Part shown: piece after piece, positions 10,453 through 22,238 of the stretch
Position numbering within the stretch: the stretch's first letter is position 1
How the letters are laid out: each line of letters opens with the position of its first letter
Origin: Mucidula mucida
Lineage: Eukaryota; Basidiomycota; Agaricomycetes; Agaricales; Physalacriaceae
DNA length: 64,000 nt
Direction of reading: 5' to 3'
Assembly: GCA_015501055.1 (NCBI GenBank)
Contig: JADNYV010000117.1
Coordinates: forward strand, 50,512-114,511
Program-made: the position numbers and the translations under genes
The notes under the pieces: generated by a model
The model's database searches: none
What the model was told of the DNA's origin: nothing
What the model saw: only the letters and a program-made list of their open reading frames with translations

Positions 10453-12571
10453 CTAGTCAATAACAGCAGTCCTTGGGTCCGCTCCGCGCGCAGCACGTAG
10501 ATTCATGACACCGCCTGGAACTGAGCTCATCGCATGCCCGTAGAAGAAGGCTGCTTTTGATAGAACGATCTGTTCCACCACGGCTCGAACATCCGATATC
10601 ATCAATACCCAAGCGTGTTCGTGATGTCTGCTGGCAAAGTGTCGACGATCCTCTATCGTCAATAAATCATCCATCAAAATAGCACCTTCTCGACGAAACA
10701 AATCTAGAATCTCCGGATCTCGCTCATCTGTGGCGAGGTAAAATCTGGAACATCATCAGGCGAGGACCAACGTGAAGTCGATGTAAACTTACATGCCCTG
10801 AGATGCCGGTGGAGGGCATTTGTGAAGGTCAATATCAGGGCGGACGTCCCCAGGTACATCGTACACCTTCAAATCGTGGGATGACAGACGAATCAGAGCG
10901 TTTCTTCCTTCCTCGAGATGCCTTTTCACCCGCTGAATATGGCTTTCAGGCGTGGCTTCCATTGTCCAATGATATCGCACAACTGCAGACAAACAGACTT
11001 AGTGTCAAAAATTTCATGCTGACGCACGCGCTCACAGTCTCCTCGACGAACGTGGGCAGCCATCCATAATCTTCCGTCCGTTAACTCGAACATGTGCTCA
11101 ACCATTTTGGCTGCAAGATCGTGCAGAATGTCGACGCGCCGAAAGTCGTAGAGAACATTGCTTGAAAAGATGTCTTGCGCCGAACGCGTAGTGAAATACA
11201 TGCCACCCTTCAGCAACAGTCAATGTCATCAAATAGAGTGGGCAACAGAACATACTAGTTTTCTGCCATTATGTACAGCTCCTTCGAGGAGAAGAACGTT
11301 TGTGCGAATGTGCTTATAATCGGTCTCGAATCCCCTCAGAGCTGAGCGGGGAGCAGCCATCTTTCTTGGTTTGACAGCAGCCTTATTATACTCTAGGCCG
11401 GCGCTGTTGCTGTGCGTCAGTGAAACTCCGGAAGATTGAGTACGATTTGCGCACACCGAATCGTAAGTATAGAGGATCCGCCATCCGTTTTCAGTAACAA
11501 CCCGATCTAGTTCGAGGTCTCCCCATATACCGAGTGCGGACTGAGCTCGTTGCCATCCAAGGATGCTTTTTCCAGCGGGTAGGGCAGCATATAACGTTTG
11601 AAGAACTTGAGGATCGGCTACAGAGAAGTTTCGTTCCGCCGCATCGTCATCCAGTATGCGGTCCACACGAACGATGTCTTCTGGATCATAAACAGAGTTC
11701 GGGATGACTTTCAATGAGGGGAAGTGTCCGGTAATGAGATTGGGACGCGTATGATACAAATCGCGCGTCCAGTGTCCATTAGATGCTTCGGATGATGGAT
11801 CCTGTCCATGAAGACGGAGATAATCCGCAGTGGTGATGACAGGGTGCGCATGGCGTAGGTGGGTGATGTTGATCATGAGTTCAATTGGGATTTTCCATCC
11901 CATCTGCTGATCGAGGGGAAGTTCTCGCCATTCATCGCTGTCGACAGCATCACTAAAACATGCGATTAGGATGGCGAAGGCACTGTGACTGAAGGCTTAC
12001 CCTCTGTTAACCATGGTCGCGTAATCAGCACAGAGTCGACTGTGATGTGATTGAGAAGTGAAACAAGAACACGCAGTATAAAAGACCTACTTTTCATATT
12101 CGCAGCTGCGAGCGTAAACAAACGAAGGCAGAATCAATACTCGACCAAGGAGCCTAGCTTGAAGGAAAGCAGCTTCGATGATATACCGCATCTGTGTAGC
12201 CCACGTTAAAAGGGTACTACGCGAAAGCAGATGAAAAGATAACTGACATTATTCCAACCAAGCTCAAGATTGTAGTCCCGCGCAAAGAAGCCATTGGTCG
12301 AGGCGACCATGGCTTGGATCTCGGGCACACTTAGCTTCTCTGCTGTACACGCATAGGACGTCATTTTATCTGAAGATGAATGCCCAGCATCCATGATGGA
12401 GTGAACGCGTCGGAAGTCTGCTGAATGCCCAATCCATGATATCGAAGGCGAAAAGAACGCGAAGGTGAGTACTGTAGCGGCGCCAAGCCCAACGATCCAC
12501 CAGGAACGAGACGTACATGACGTAGTACGTCGTTTTGTGTATGATGAATGAGGGAGAAGTGGGCGGGACAT
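10453..12571 (-). CDS. O-fucosyltransferase-like type II membrane protein
   Basis: Proposed exons: 12571-12248, 12191-12091, 12039-12001, 11952-11455, 11409-11256, 11207-11036, 10982-10793, 10744-10453, giving 589 residues with all junctions in frame. A short cytosolic tail is followed by one membrane span (residues about 24-46), as in Golgi or ER glycosyltransferases. The middle and C-terminal parts have the fungal fucosyltransferase-type pattern: QQMGWKIPIELM, SAGLEYNKA, AAHVRRGDF, FYLATDERDPEIL, and a final segment with DVRAVVEQIVLSKA and MSSVPGGV. The donor would be GDP-fucose by family analogy. The 45-nt intron 11410-11454 is a multiple of three and has no stop, so reading through it also keeps frame; the CTGAC branch site and homolog-like junction favour splicing. 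Confidence 0.82.
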
Positions 12572-14741
12572 GGAGGACAGACGAGGTTCATTGCACCGCG
12601 TTCATTGACGATAGATATAAGATTGATGAAGGGGCGCATGGGGTTACGGCCTGTTCAGGGGACACGACCCGGTACAACACATCAGTCAACAGATCATATC
12701 CAAGCTGTATCCAAGGATTTGCCGTTCAGCGTTGGGAGGTCCTGTTCGGGCTTCAAGACCAACGTGAATCATATCACCTGTCAACGAAATAAAGCTGCGA
12801 CATTCCCCACACCGGACGCCGACGTCGCGTCTAGTAACAAGTAGCGAAGCATGGGAGGAGAAGACCTCTGAGGTAGTAACCTCTGTCGTCGCGGCATCGC
12901 CGTTAGGTACACTGCCACTGATGGAGAGAGTCGCCACTCGACCCGCAAGATGCCCGACGTGTCTGACCATGAAACCAGGATCTTGCATTGCATTGCCGCT
13001 TTATATAGACCAACCTTCCAACATCCCACAAGTCAGTGATTGACTGCCAGTCAACTTCGAGTCTCCTTAACACTACTATTTGAGATGCAGAAAGCGTGAG
13101 ACGAAGATGATGCAGGCAACGAAAGATGCCCACTCACGGACGATCTGCAACAGCGGTTGATAACCATCAGTACATCGCAAGCAAAGTTAATCGTTGTGTC
13201 GAGGATATTCTCGGGTCCGGATGGCGTAATTGAAGCTGCGTGACGTGCGTCGTCCCAAGCCAGAAGTTTCCAGAGCGTTAACTCCATGGAGGGTCGACAC
13301 GGGACTGCAGGAATGGTTTGAATGTTCCGAGAGGGCACGAAGAGTGTGATCCCCGGAACCAGATGAGGACTTGCCGCCAAAGGAGAACGCCACCACTGAA
13401 GCTAGTTCAGAGCTACCTCAGCATATCGAAAACAAAGGCGTACTATGATACATATAGAGATGCACGTGTGAGCGAATGCTCAATAGAGATGTCGAAAGAA
13501 TCCGGCCTTAAGCGGTTCGGGGATATGTTCCCAGTTTTCTTCGCGGACCGGTAATCATACTGACGTCGCAGACTTGTGGCAACGCCAAGCCATAGGAAAA
13601 ACATGATAACGTGCTTTTGACGATGGCACGGCCGAGCCCTGACGTGGCGCTATCATGAGATACTCCGTATATACATACTCAATAATTAACTCACCGAAAC
13701 AATTCCTCGATCCCTGCAGTTGAACGCCTTTCAGTTGATTCACCGATAATCGAAAGACGTAATCGACCAGGGAAACAGTCCAAGCTGTTCAGCCGCGGCC
13801 CCGGAGCAGGCTCGGGGAACAGGTCCGCGACGAAAGTTCACTCCTTGCGCGATCCCTAATTCTCGAACGTCCTATCACCCACCATAAGGCACGAACTCTA
13901 ATAGCTTGAAAACGTTTTTGTTGGCTCTATCAATTGGTTCCTGCGAGACACTACAACGCGCGATATCTTCAAGGTTACGTGCGGGGCGTCGTTCCCGCGG
14001 CGGCCTTCACACTCGGAATGCTTGAAATTTTGGAAGCATTAAAATAAGCAGACGGCTTGAGCTAGCTGATGCGCGTGAAATTGGCGAAACCGTGAAGGGA
14101 GCCGTGGTTGTAGGAGATATCTGCGGGAGATGAATGTTCAATAATGTCAATAGCATGATTGACTTGCCACAAGACTAGCAAGCTGCAAGCAAGCAAATTT
14201 ACACACTCTTCCATGCGAAGAGATTCGTGTCGCGATGCGCAATTCTTCCTTGTTCGTTTCCATAAAACGATTGACTGCAAGTAAATTGATTGAGGTTGGA
14301 ATGGATAGTACATGGTTATCGGGTCCTCCTCGTCAGCCGTCGTTTAATAGCAGCTGTGTACTGAGTTCATTTTAAGCGCAGGCGTTTTCGCGGTAAGATT
14401 AGCTTTGCAATCATATGAGAGAGAGAAGAGGTGACAGGATGCGTGACGGTCACAGTCTGACTCAATACTACTCTCATATGAAGATGAAAAATGTACTTGT
14501 CGGCAGGGAATAGGCGTTCCCCAAACCTGAGTCTTTCGGATGATGATTCACAAGATTATTTAGTACAGGTTCAGTGTACAGTATATAATTTCAAATGAAT
14601 TCTCAGCTTCTTCCAAAGTATCTACTATTGATACATTCAATTTATATTACACCAGTTATTCGAACATAGGCAGAAAACTGAAAATCCTCACATGTAGTAA
14701 TGTCCAGGCCAAACGCGAATACTGCGCGTGCCACAAAAGAT
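12572..14741. other. 2.2 kb intergenic, no supported gene
   Basis: The longest frames are on the minus strand (13051-13380, 110 codons; 12686-12988, 101 codons). They show no recognisable family and no convincing splice partners. The first contains a run that could be coding (ELTLWKLLAWDDARHA), so a decayed gene or small orphan is possible. Confidence 0.4.
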
Positions 14742-15321
14742 CTAGTCCTTCCTCTTCCAATACGACACCTGGTACTCAACCACCACTCCGGCATCAGCAA
14801 CCAGCCCAATTTTCTGCTGCTCTATATCTTTCATCTCGACTTCCGCGGGAGGGCAGTCCTTGGCAGAAAGGAACAGAGAGCCTATACAACAACTATCAAT
14901 TCGAAACCCGTAGATTGCAAACACATCAACGCTTACATGGCGTCTTCGTACCATCAGGATCCAGCCCCATTATCTGCTTCGCAGCGACAACGACAACGCC
15001 CGCCTTTCCATCCCCAAACTTCCGCGCGATCTTGGTGATCATCAACATGCACACAACGGACCAGGAATACATGTCTGTCGACGCTTGCGCTGCAGCAATA
15101 GCCGCGGGCGTAGAGAATAACGCCTGCGCCTCTTCCCATGTCACTGGAGAGTATTTCGCATCGGGGAGGTTTTCCTTCAACTGTCCAAGCGCGAACAGGC
15201 TGTGGCGGATGTCCTCATTGTTTTCCATGACTCGCGAGGGCACAGCGCTGGACTGCTTATACCACGGGATGGGGTCATTCAGAATCGCAGCGACCATGCG
15301 CTGAGCTTCTGCTTTCGACAT
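14742..15321 (-). CDS. Uncharacterised 174-residue protein
   Basis: Two exons, 15321-14937 and 14881-14742, with a 55-nt GT-AG intron whose splicing joins the two frames cleanly. I prefer the ATG at 15321 (MSKAEAQRMV); an in-frame ATG at 15363 would add 14 hydrophobic residues that could be read as a signal sequence. The protein has no motif I recognise. It has an Ala/Val-rich middle that could be one membrane span (CMLMITKIA through VVVVAAKQI) and an acidic stretch near the C-terminus. Confidence 0.65.
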
Positions 15322-15443
15322 TGCGATGATTGACAGAAAGACGAGCAAAGCAAGACGCGTCAATACCGACCTGCAGCCTGCTCAATGCGGCAAGTCACTA
15401 TCCCACGCACAGACCATCGCGGTACTTACAAGCATGGATCAAA

Positions 15444-16071
15444 TTTTCTGGGCCAAGAAAGTAGTTTGAATTTTGTGTGGCTAGAGAAAACAATTTCTTT
15501 GTATCAATACTGGATGACTTTCCATAACGGTCTGGAGTTGCAGACATGTTCTAAGCCAGAGAGTAAATCAAGCTGGGAGATCTAGTATCCTAACATCTGC
15601 TGATTTTACGCTTGGCACGGTCTGGCATTGGCAAGAGTGGGCTGAGATTGATGTTCAAGAGTTCCTTGTACAGAATATCAACATTAAGACAGAGTTATGG
15701 GGCAGTTGTATGAACACAGTCACCCAAAAAGGAAGTGAAATGTTTGGGGCTAGGGAGGGGTGCGGGGGCCTCTCTAAACTTTCAGTTTGGAAGAGGGTTT
15801 CGCGGTTTGGAATGTCGGGAATTTGCTGACCAAGCAAGACGGCTTCACGGTGGAAGGCGGTCTAGAACGAAATCTGGATTTGGGACTGCTTTCAAACGTT
15901 ATGGAAAGTCATCCACTGTCTTGCTTTTTAGAAATGATCTTAGGAAACTTAGTTTTCTCAGAAACTTTCCAAAGAGTGGGAATTGCTGATTTGATTGATT
16001 TGATTCTGAGAAAATTGGCTTTTCTGGGCATACAAAGTCAGATTATCAAGACTACTTTCTCAGCCTAGAAA
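15444..16071. mobile_element. Candidate MITE, AT-rich, imperfect 20-bp TIRs
   Basis: The left end TTCTGGGCCAAGAAAGTAGT and the reverse complement of the right end TTCTAGGCTGAGAAAGTAGT match at 17 of 20 positions. The interior is AT-rich with repeated TTTTCTGAGAAA-like tracts. No clear target duplication is visible, so this stays tentative. It lies just downstream of the 581-residue gene. Confidence 0.35.
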
Positions 16072-16115
16072 GTATGATGTACAAATGGACACAAAAAATG
16101 AAAGCTAAAGCCAAC

Positions 16116-18012
16116 TCAGGCATTCGAGACATGATAACTCGTCAGTGTCAGAGTCAGTCCTGCCAGATACCAAAACCTCAACTCGCCCCGCTTGCTCTTC
16201 TTCTTCGGCTTCTTCTCATCCACAACCTCAAAATCGTCCTGCCGCGCGATCTGCACAAACCACCCTCCAATACCCATCCCAAGGCTCAACACTTTTGCGG
16301 TATCATGCTCCATCAAAACGGTTATATCGTCCTTCCAAGGATTGTGCGGCTTGAGATTGCCCGCAGACGACACCGGGCCATCCTCTCCCTCCGGCAAAAC
16401 AGCGCCCTTGGACAACCTATGGATGGTCGGAGTCTCGACGTCCCACGGACTGAACACGACGCGCGTAAACTTCTGTTCGAGCTCCGCCTCAATGGCATCG
16501 GGGCTCAGCTTGCTTGATACAGCGGACTTTGGCGGGAGTGTGGTAGCCGGAGGAATGATGTTGGTGATGCGGCGCGTGGACTGTTCGACGATGCCCGTCG
16601 TGTGTGTCAATGGCAGCGCGGTGACCCCGAGGAAGGTCATCAGACACTTTGGAACAGGCATCAGCCATTCCGTTGGAATGTCGTCTTCGACTGGGGCAGC
16701 CCAGCTAATATCCTCAGACGTGTTCCAAGCGTTTCCTGAAGCGCCCCATGCATCCCCGGCAGGAGTGTCCCAGCCATTGCCTTCAGTAGCCCTAGCATTC
16801 ACTTCCATCTCGACGTTAGTCTCTACCTCGTCCTCTTGCTTGAATTCTTCGGGCAACGGCGCAAGCGGCTGAGACGTCGCGAACTCGTCTCCCTCGGGGA
16901 AAAACACATCCGGTCTAATCCCGAAGCAATTCAAAAACGCGGAATTCAGCTCATCGGGGAGAACCTTTGGAATCTTGGAAGTCAGAGGGAGTTCTTTAAC
17001 AGCAATCTCCGCAATTTTCAGTGCGCGCTTTGCTTTCGCCTCACTCTCTAGGACCTTGTTTTTCAGGAGGAAGATGAGGAAGAAGCGAACTAGACGAGGA
17101 ATGCTGAACAAATGGCGTTCGGAGCTGTCAAAATATGAATGAAAAGATTAACAAAATGATGAGCGAACTTACTATCGCCAGCCTTTGATGAACATCATCT
17201 GAGATAAAAAGAATGTGATCCTTTCTTCCGGGTCGTCGCAAAAAGCCCACAGCTTCTCGGCCATAGGTTCCAATGGCACGGGAGCGCTACTATCCTGCTC
17301 CACTTTGTCTTTGTCCTGTAGGGGAGCACCCTCAAAGCCTTCGTCAGAGAAATCGTCATCCTCATCTTCGTCCATTTCTTCGACCGTGTCACCTTTCTTG
17401 TTCTTGTTCTTTTTCTGATTCTGGTCCTGCTGACTTGCGATGAGACCGATGAACATGCGCAGCTACGTGATAAATGTGTATCAATTCTACCAGTCCACAG
17501 TACGAAACCACAAGCATGCCTGATCATATTGATTTCGAATAGATAATGGCGAGGTTGCTTCGTATTCCTTGGGCCAATTTCGGCTACGCAAAAAGTCCTC
17601 CGATGCCGCGTGGAGACGTTCAGTCACCGGCATACTAGAACGTAGTTAGCAGTATATCGAGATAACGTGAATGTACGTACTGGGCGTAGCCACCAGGTTG
17701 AAGATAGTTTTCCTGGCCAACCCACTCTTCGTGCCATTCCTTACCAGGCGCGGCTGCCGCCGCCTTCTTGCCTTTGCGCGATTTAGGCATTGCACCGTAC
17801 TGGCGCGCGTCGGTTTTCGGTACGTCTGTGGCGTGGGCGGATGGCATAGGAACAGTGGGGATGTTAAGCGCGTCGCGTTCGATTTCATCAGATAACTCTC
17901 TCGAGATTCGTATCTCATTCCACTCGGTAAACGGAATGATAGTGACACCTGGCGGTGGCCCAGCAGGAAATGGAGGGAATCGCACTTCGATGGTAGACTG
18001 GGCCATGGCCAT
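16116..18012 (-). CDS. Uncharacterised 581-residue protein with acidic middle
   Basis: Four exons: 18012-17681, 17634-17520, 17462-17173, 17124-16116. Junctions 1 and 3 are ordinary GT-AG. Junction 2 (17463-17519) only keeps frame if its 5' site is GC (CAG|GCATGC), a non-canonical donor. Visible parts are a proline-rich start, a Lys/Ala-rich patch (KSRKGKKAAAAAPGK), an Asp/Glu-rich low-complexity run around residues 165-185 (VEEMDEDEDDDFSDEGF), an amphipathic helical region (LVRFFLIFLLKNKVLESEAK) and a lysine-rich tail (KKPKKKSKRG) that may be a nuclear localisation signal. I do not recognise the family. It ends just before the MITE candidate. Confidence 0.7.
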
Positions 18013-18295
18013 GATGGTAGATGTAAAGAGGCCGGAAGAGAGCGCTTAAATGGAAAGCTGAGCCGTGGGAAATATTCGGTGATTGCCAGATGAGCCGAGA
18101 AGCGCTCACTTCATCTTTCTTGTTAGAGCGTAGAACGAACTTGTGGGTTTCCATAGAGTTGGTTACTGTTGCTGTCTGGCGTACATATGCGCCGCGATCA
18201 TGTGCCGTAGCGCTGAAACGAAGTAGTGATGTATGGTACATGGTATGAATCGAAGAGGTATCAAGAGCAATTTCCGGGTACCTCTACTTCTAAAT

Positions 18296-19038
18296 CTATA
18301 GCTTAGGCTGAGAAGGCTCCATCTTGACGTGAATACCGGAAGCAACGAGACGTTTGCGAGTAAAATTCCAAATCTGACAGGGTTTACGTCCTTAGGATCT
18401 CACGAGAAATTGGAACCACTTGCCTCAGTACGCGCAACCATGGACTTTGTTCCCATTGTCATCGTAGTGTTAACAATCTTAAGCTCGTCGCCCCTGGGAT
18501 AAATGATCAATTCAGTGAGACAACACGATACAGACACGTACAGAAGAGCAGGAGAGTGATAGGTCATGTTTATGGATTGGGAAACACTCTTTAGAAACTT
18601 GTCCGAGTTCATCATTCCGTAGACAATGATCGGTAGAGTTGAACATCTAGGCAGAGTCAGAGCTCAGATAGAGAAGTAACAGACTTGACCAACATGTCGA
18701 CCAAAAACGCAGAGCAGCCACCATGTAACGTATCCGCGCCATTTAACATTTCTAGCACATGCACCGTAAATAGAAATGATAACCATGGGGTAGCACATAC
18801 CTTCATCTACGATGAGCTTGCATACAACCCGAGCCTCATCTCTCATCGGTTCTTCCGCCTTCTTCACCAAAGAAACCTCGGTCACAGTTAAAGTCGAAAG
18901 CACGGTCCTTCCAAACCCAGTCAACTCCCCATCTTTATACATTTTCAATATCTCCATCGGGTTTGCTAAAAGGGCCTTGATGTCGTTCGGGGCATTTCCA
19001 GCGACTCCTGAAGCATCTCGCATATTGGACGGAGCCAT
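18296..19038 (-). CDS. Hot-dog fold thioesterase (acyl-CoA thioesterase 13-like)
   Basis: Five exons: 19038-18801, 18751-18694, 18646-18542, 18493-18424, 18373-18296, 182 residues. The hot-dog signature HGG is at residues 89-91 (ADTLHGGCSAFLVDI), and the C-terminus has the family ending RTEIWNFTRKRLVASGIHVK. It should hydrolyse acyl-CoA or a similar thioester as an oligomer in the cytosol or mitochondria. The last intron (18374-18423) begins GCAAGT, a GC-AG intron. The gene is divergent from the AlkB-like gene, with only 127 bp between the two start codons. A more distant paralog is at 59304-60078. Confidence 0.9.
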
Positions 19039-19165
19039 AGTGGCACAGACGATGCTATGATACAGATGATCATCACGAGAGCATAAATATCAACGCCGGG
19101 TATGTATACCCGGACCAAATACACTGCCTCTCTCACCATCAACATTGTGATTTCAACTTTCAAGT
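19039..19165. promoter_or_regulatory. Shared divergent promoter
   Basis: 127 bp separate the start codons of the thioesterase (minus) and the AlkB-like gene (plus), so the two transcripts must share this control region. It contains the palindrome-like GGGTATGTATACCC near 19097. No specific binding site is identified. Confidence 0.6.
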
Positions 19166-20095
19166 ATGGCGCGTCCAACCTCCCCGAAATCAGGGAAGAA
19201 GAGAAGAGGTTCGCCATTAGAAGCCTCCAGTATCAATGGCTCCATTGGCTGTAACGCTCCTCGCCAGGAAACACGTCAGTCGAAAATTCCAAAACTATCA
19301 ATCGACACATCCGTTTCTTCCGAGGCTCCCGAATCTTCCAACTACTCTGGGAACACGTCCTCTACGTCGCAGCCTGATTCCTTATTTGACGGCGATGCTG
19401 GCTCCCTTCCCAAAAGCAATCCCTCAGACCTTCCGCTCCCCGAACCCTCTCCAGCCCTCATCGACGCGCCGCCCATACCTGGCTTCTTCTACACGCCTTC
19501 TCTCCGACTCCCAACTGAGCTAGCAGACACCATCGTAGCCCACTGCCTCCGGACATACTTCACAGCGCCACACATCGACCAAGTCATGCTGTTCTGTCGC
19601 GGCGGGACTCCCGAAAATCCACCCACGGGTTTACCGCCCATTTTCCTTTCTCTTCTGGACAAGCTTTCAGGTTTATTAAAGCCTTCGCTGCCGCCCGAGG
19701 TTCACGAACTGCTATTCCCTGCCTCCACTACCCTTGCGCGCCAGGCGATCGTCAACCGCTATGAGCCCGGGCAGGGCATAACAGCACATGTGGATTTGCT
19801 GAAACGCTTTGGAGATGGTATCATAGGCGTCAGCTTCGCGAGCGGCTGTGTTATGCAATTCGCTTCAGTACCCGACGAAGATGGGGGTGAAGAGAAGAGA
19901 ACATACGACTTTTACCTTCCGGAAGGCAGCGTAATCGTCATGACTGGGGATGCGCGATACAAATGGACACACGGTATTGACAAGCGCACTGCCGACTTTG
20001 TGGATGGCGAGGATGGGGGGCGGTGGCTTGAGCGGTCCATGAGGATGAGCATCACCTTTAGATGGCTCCTGCCTGGTGCGGATATTCTCACATAG
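19166..20095 (+). CDS. AlkB-like 2-oxoglutarate/Fe(II) dioxygenase
   Basis: Single exon, 309 residues. Residues 1-100 are basic then Ser/Pro-rich and probably disordered. The dioxygenase core shows the full AlkB set: NRYEPGQGITAHVDLL with H208 and D210, the distal H269 (KWTHGIDKR), and the Arg motif RMSITFR (R293 and R299) for 2-oxoglutarate. The length and PGQGI..H.D pattern are closest to the ALKBH8/ALKBH4-type eukaryotic group, which act on tRNA or proteins; substrate is not decided here. It shares its promoter with the thioesterase. Confidence 0.88.
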   Translation: MARPTSPKSGKKRRGSPLEASSINGSIGCNAPRQETRQSKIPKLSIDTSVSSEAPESSNYSGNTSSTSQPDSLFDGDAGSLPKSNPSDLPLPEPSPALIDAPPIPGFFYTPSLRLPTELADTIVAHCLRTYFTAPHIDQVMLFCRGGTPENPPTGLPPIFLSLLDKLSGLLKPSLPPEVHELLFPASTTLARQAIVNRYEPGQGITAHVDLLKRFGDGIIGVSFASGCVMQFASVPDEDGGEEKRTYDFYLPEGSVIVMTGDARYKWTHGIDKRTADFVDGEDGGRWLERSMRMSITFRWLLPGADILT

Positions 20096-20728
20096 GGAAG
20101 GCTTTATTAGGTATGCTACGTCCCGAGCCTGATTTCTGGAGCCTGATCATTGACTGTAGAGAAGCGTTGACAGTTTAAGTCCCGCTACAACGCGTGATTT
20201 CTTGTTCCTCTTATAAAACCGCGCTATTACTGAAATCATCTCGATCACAGCTTGTCTTTTCAGTGAGCCAGAAAACTAGAGACCCCTTGGGCCGCCTTGA
20301 TCGAAAAGACAGGTGTGAATCGTCCGAGCGGTATTTTCTTGGTACGTGCTAGCGAGGTCTCAGTCGATGGGTCTGGGTGCATCTTCTCGGAACGTTTCGG
20401 ACAACGTTCGCGTGTTAACGCGCTGGGAGGGTCGCCCCTCCGCATGCAATCTCTTTCTGTGATATGGAGCGCTGCATAACACATTGGTGATGGGAGATGA
20501 AGCGGACATGTGTGGATCGATACACGTCGTCCCATACCTACAGTTTTCTTGTGGTCAATGGTTCATGTGTTGTGGCGTTGCTGAATTCTTGATATTCCGT
20601 GCAGGTTGCCCTCTAGGCTATGCCGTCGTCGGTTGTCCTTGATCGGATACTAATTCCTATGGCAGCCGAGGCACATGCTGTGATGACCTTCGGAATGCCC
20701 ACGCCACAGCCTCGAGGCCTTCTTCATC
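20096..20728. other. Intergenic, no gene seen
   Basis: Spacer between the AlkB-like and nucleotidyltransferase-like genes, both on the plus strand. It should contain the 3' end of the first and the promoter of the second. Short ORFs on either strand are not supported. Confidence 0.5.
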
Positions 20729-21936
20729 ATGGACCACCAGCAACAACCTTCAGATACACCCGTTCCTGCTCTCACAAGGATAGAGGTCTTCACTGCTGCA
20801 AAGGCCGCGTTCTCCGCCCTCCGCGCCAAGGGCATCCCACACGCTTGCTTGTTCGGAAGCGCCGCATGCTCGCTATATGGCCTGAAGCATCGTGTCCCAC
20901 GGGTAGGTTTCAAAGTTTTCTTGGGCCGACGGCTAGGTTAGTGTACATGTTGAAGCCAACACCTGTTTAGGACGTTGACCTCGTCGTGTTCAATACAAAT
21001 ATGGGCCAAGACGAGTTAAAGCGCACGATCCACAGCGCGGATACGCGTTTCCTCCTCGTTTCGTCCAAGAATTCGGAAAATATGTATAAAATCCTGTGGT
21101 ACACCCTCTCTTCGTCGCCGCCCCGCCACTGCAAAATTGATGTCTTGATTCCTGGATTGCTGGACATCCCATCTGTTCCATCGGAGCACGTTGTGCTGCG
21201 CGCATTCAAGACTTTCAGACTCCCCGTCATGCCCCTCTTCCCGCTCCTCCTTTTAAAGCTATGTGGTTGGGAAGATCATAGAAATACAGCGCCTAGGAAA
21301 ATCATTAATGACAGAAAGGACATCGACGAAGTTCTCGCCATGGCAGTAGCCCAACAAGCGCGCGCAGCGGCTTGGCTCCCCGAAGCTTTTGTTGCTACTG
21401 CTCGCGCTCGCGCACGCGAGTACGTGAAGTGGGATCATAACGATAGTCCCAAGGGGGAGATGGCGACTCGCCTGAGGATTTCTCAGTGGGTTACGCTTGG
21501 GGTGTCGGATGAAGCTATACTGCAAGAAGGTGTCCAGGAACGCGTGAGGTTCCTACAGGAGCGGCGGGATCGAAAGGCAACTGCGCGCGAGGTGCGTGAG
21601 GCTCGGCGTGCTCGACATGACCCAAACACTGAGCAGTCCGTCGCTGGCACCACTGCTACTGGAAACGCCGAAGCGGCTCCACTGGTTCAAGCAGGCGAAG
21701 TGACAGTGCCGCCACCTATCACAACGCGACCAAAGAGGAAGGAGTGGTTGACATGGCTGACGCCAGAAGAACAGAGCGAGCGCTTGGAGCGGCAGAGAAC
21801 AAAGAAAAGATTGCGCAAAGCAAAGCTGATGGGCACCATGGTTCCTGAACAAGATGACGAGATGAGGGAGCTGAAGAGACAAGAGAACAAGAAGAGAAAG
21901 GAGGTCAGGGCGAGAATGAGGTTGCAATCAGTTTGA
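20729..21936 (+). CDS. Nucleotidyltransferase-fold protein
   Basis: Two exons, 20729-20902 and 20971-21936, 379 residues. The N-terminal part has the nucleotidyltransferase signature: a helix, then FGSAACSLYG (GS at 43-44) and DVDLV with D59 and D61 as metal ligands, created exactly across the exon junction. A third acidic strand may be KIDVL. The C-terminal 150 residues are Arg/Glu/Lys-rich and probably helical or coiled-coil. This layout is common among poorly studied Agaricomycete proteins. A truncated copy of its 3' end is at 1700-1799. The downstream flank is the Helitron target. Confidence 0.75.
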
Positions 21937-22128
21937 TCTTGTACATCATTTATCGCTCTATGCTTTCAGGGATATTATATCACAGTTGCACTAGTAACTC
22001 GTCAATTCTACATGGAAGAACCACAGCACCAAACTATAGCTATCAAGCAACGTCAACAATACAACCCGTATGAACGTTGTATCCAAAACCCCTCGGCTTT
22101 CTCGTGGTTCAGTCGACAAGCTTACAAT

Positions 22129-22143
22129 CCTGCCTCTGGCAGG
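22129..22143 (-). terminator. Helitron 3'-terminal hairpin
   Basis: CCTGCC-TCT-GGCAGG on the plus strand, a perfect 6-bp stem ending 12 nt from the element end at 22117. This is the classical Helitron replication terminator. A 16-bp palindrome (22190-22205) and an AGGAGG/CCTCCT pair (22141-22165) lie next to it. Confidence 0.8.
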
Positions 22144-22238
22144 AGGTGAGCGCAGCAAACCTCCTTCCTTTGTCAGTCATTCCAGCTTGTTGGGGCGCGC
22201 CCCAAACCTGCTTTTTTTTGTCAAATAGTGAATAGAAT

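Noticed and set aside
16192..16872. 226-codon plus-strand ORF
   Set aside because: Shadow of exon 4 of the 581-residue gene, which has proper splice joins and consistent protein style.
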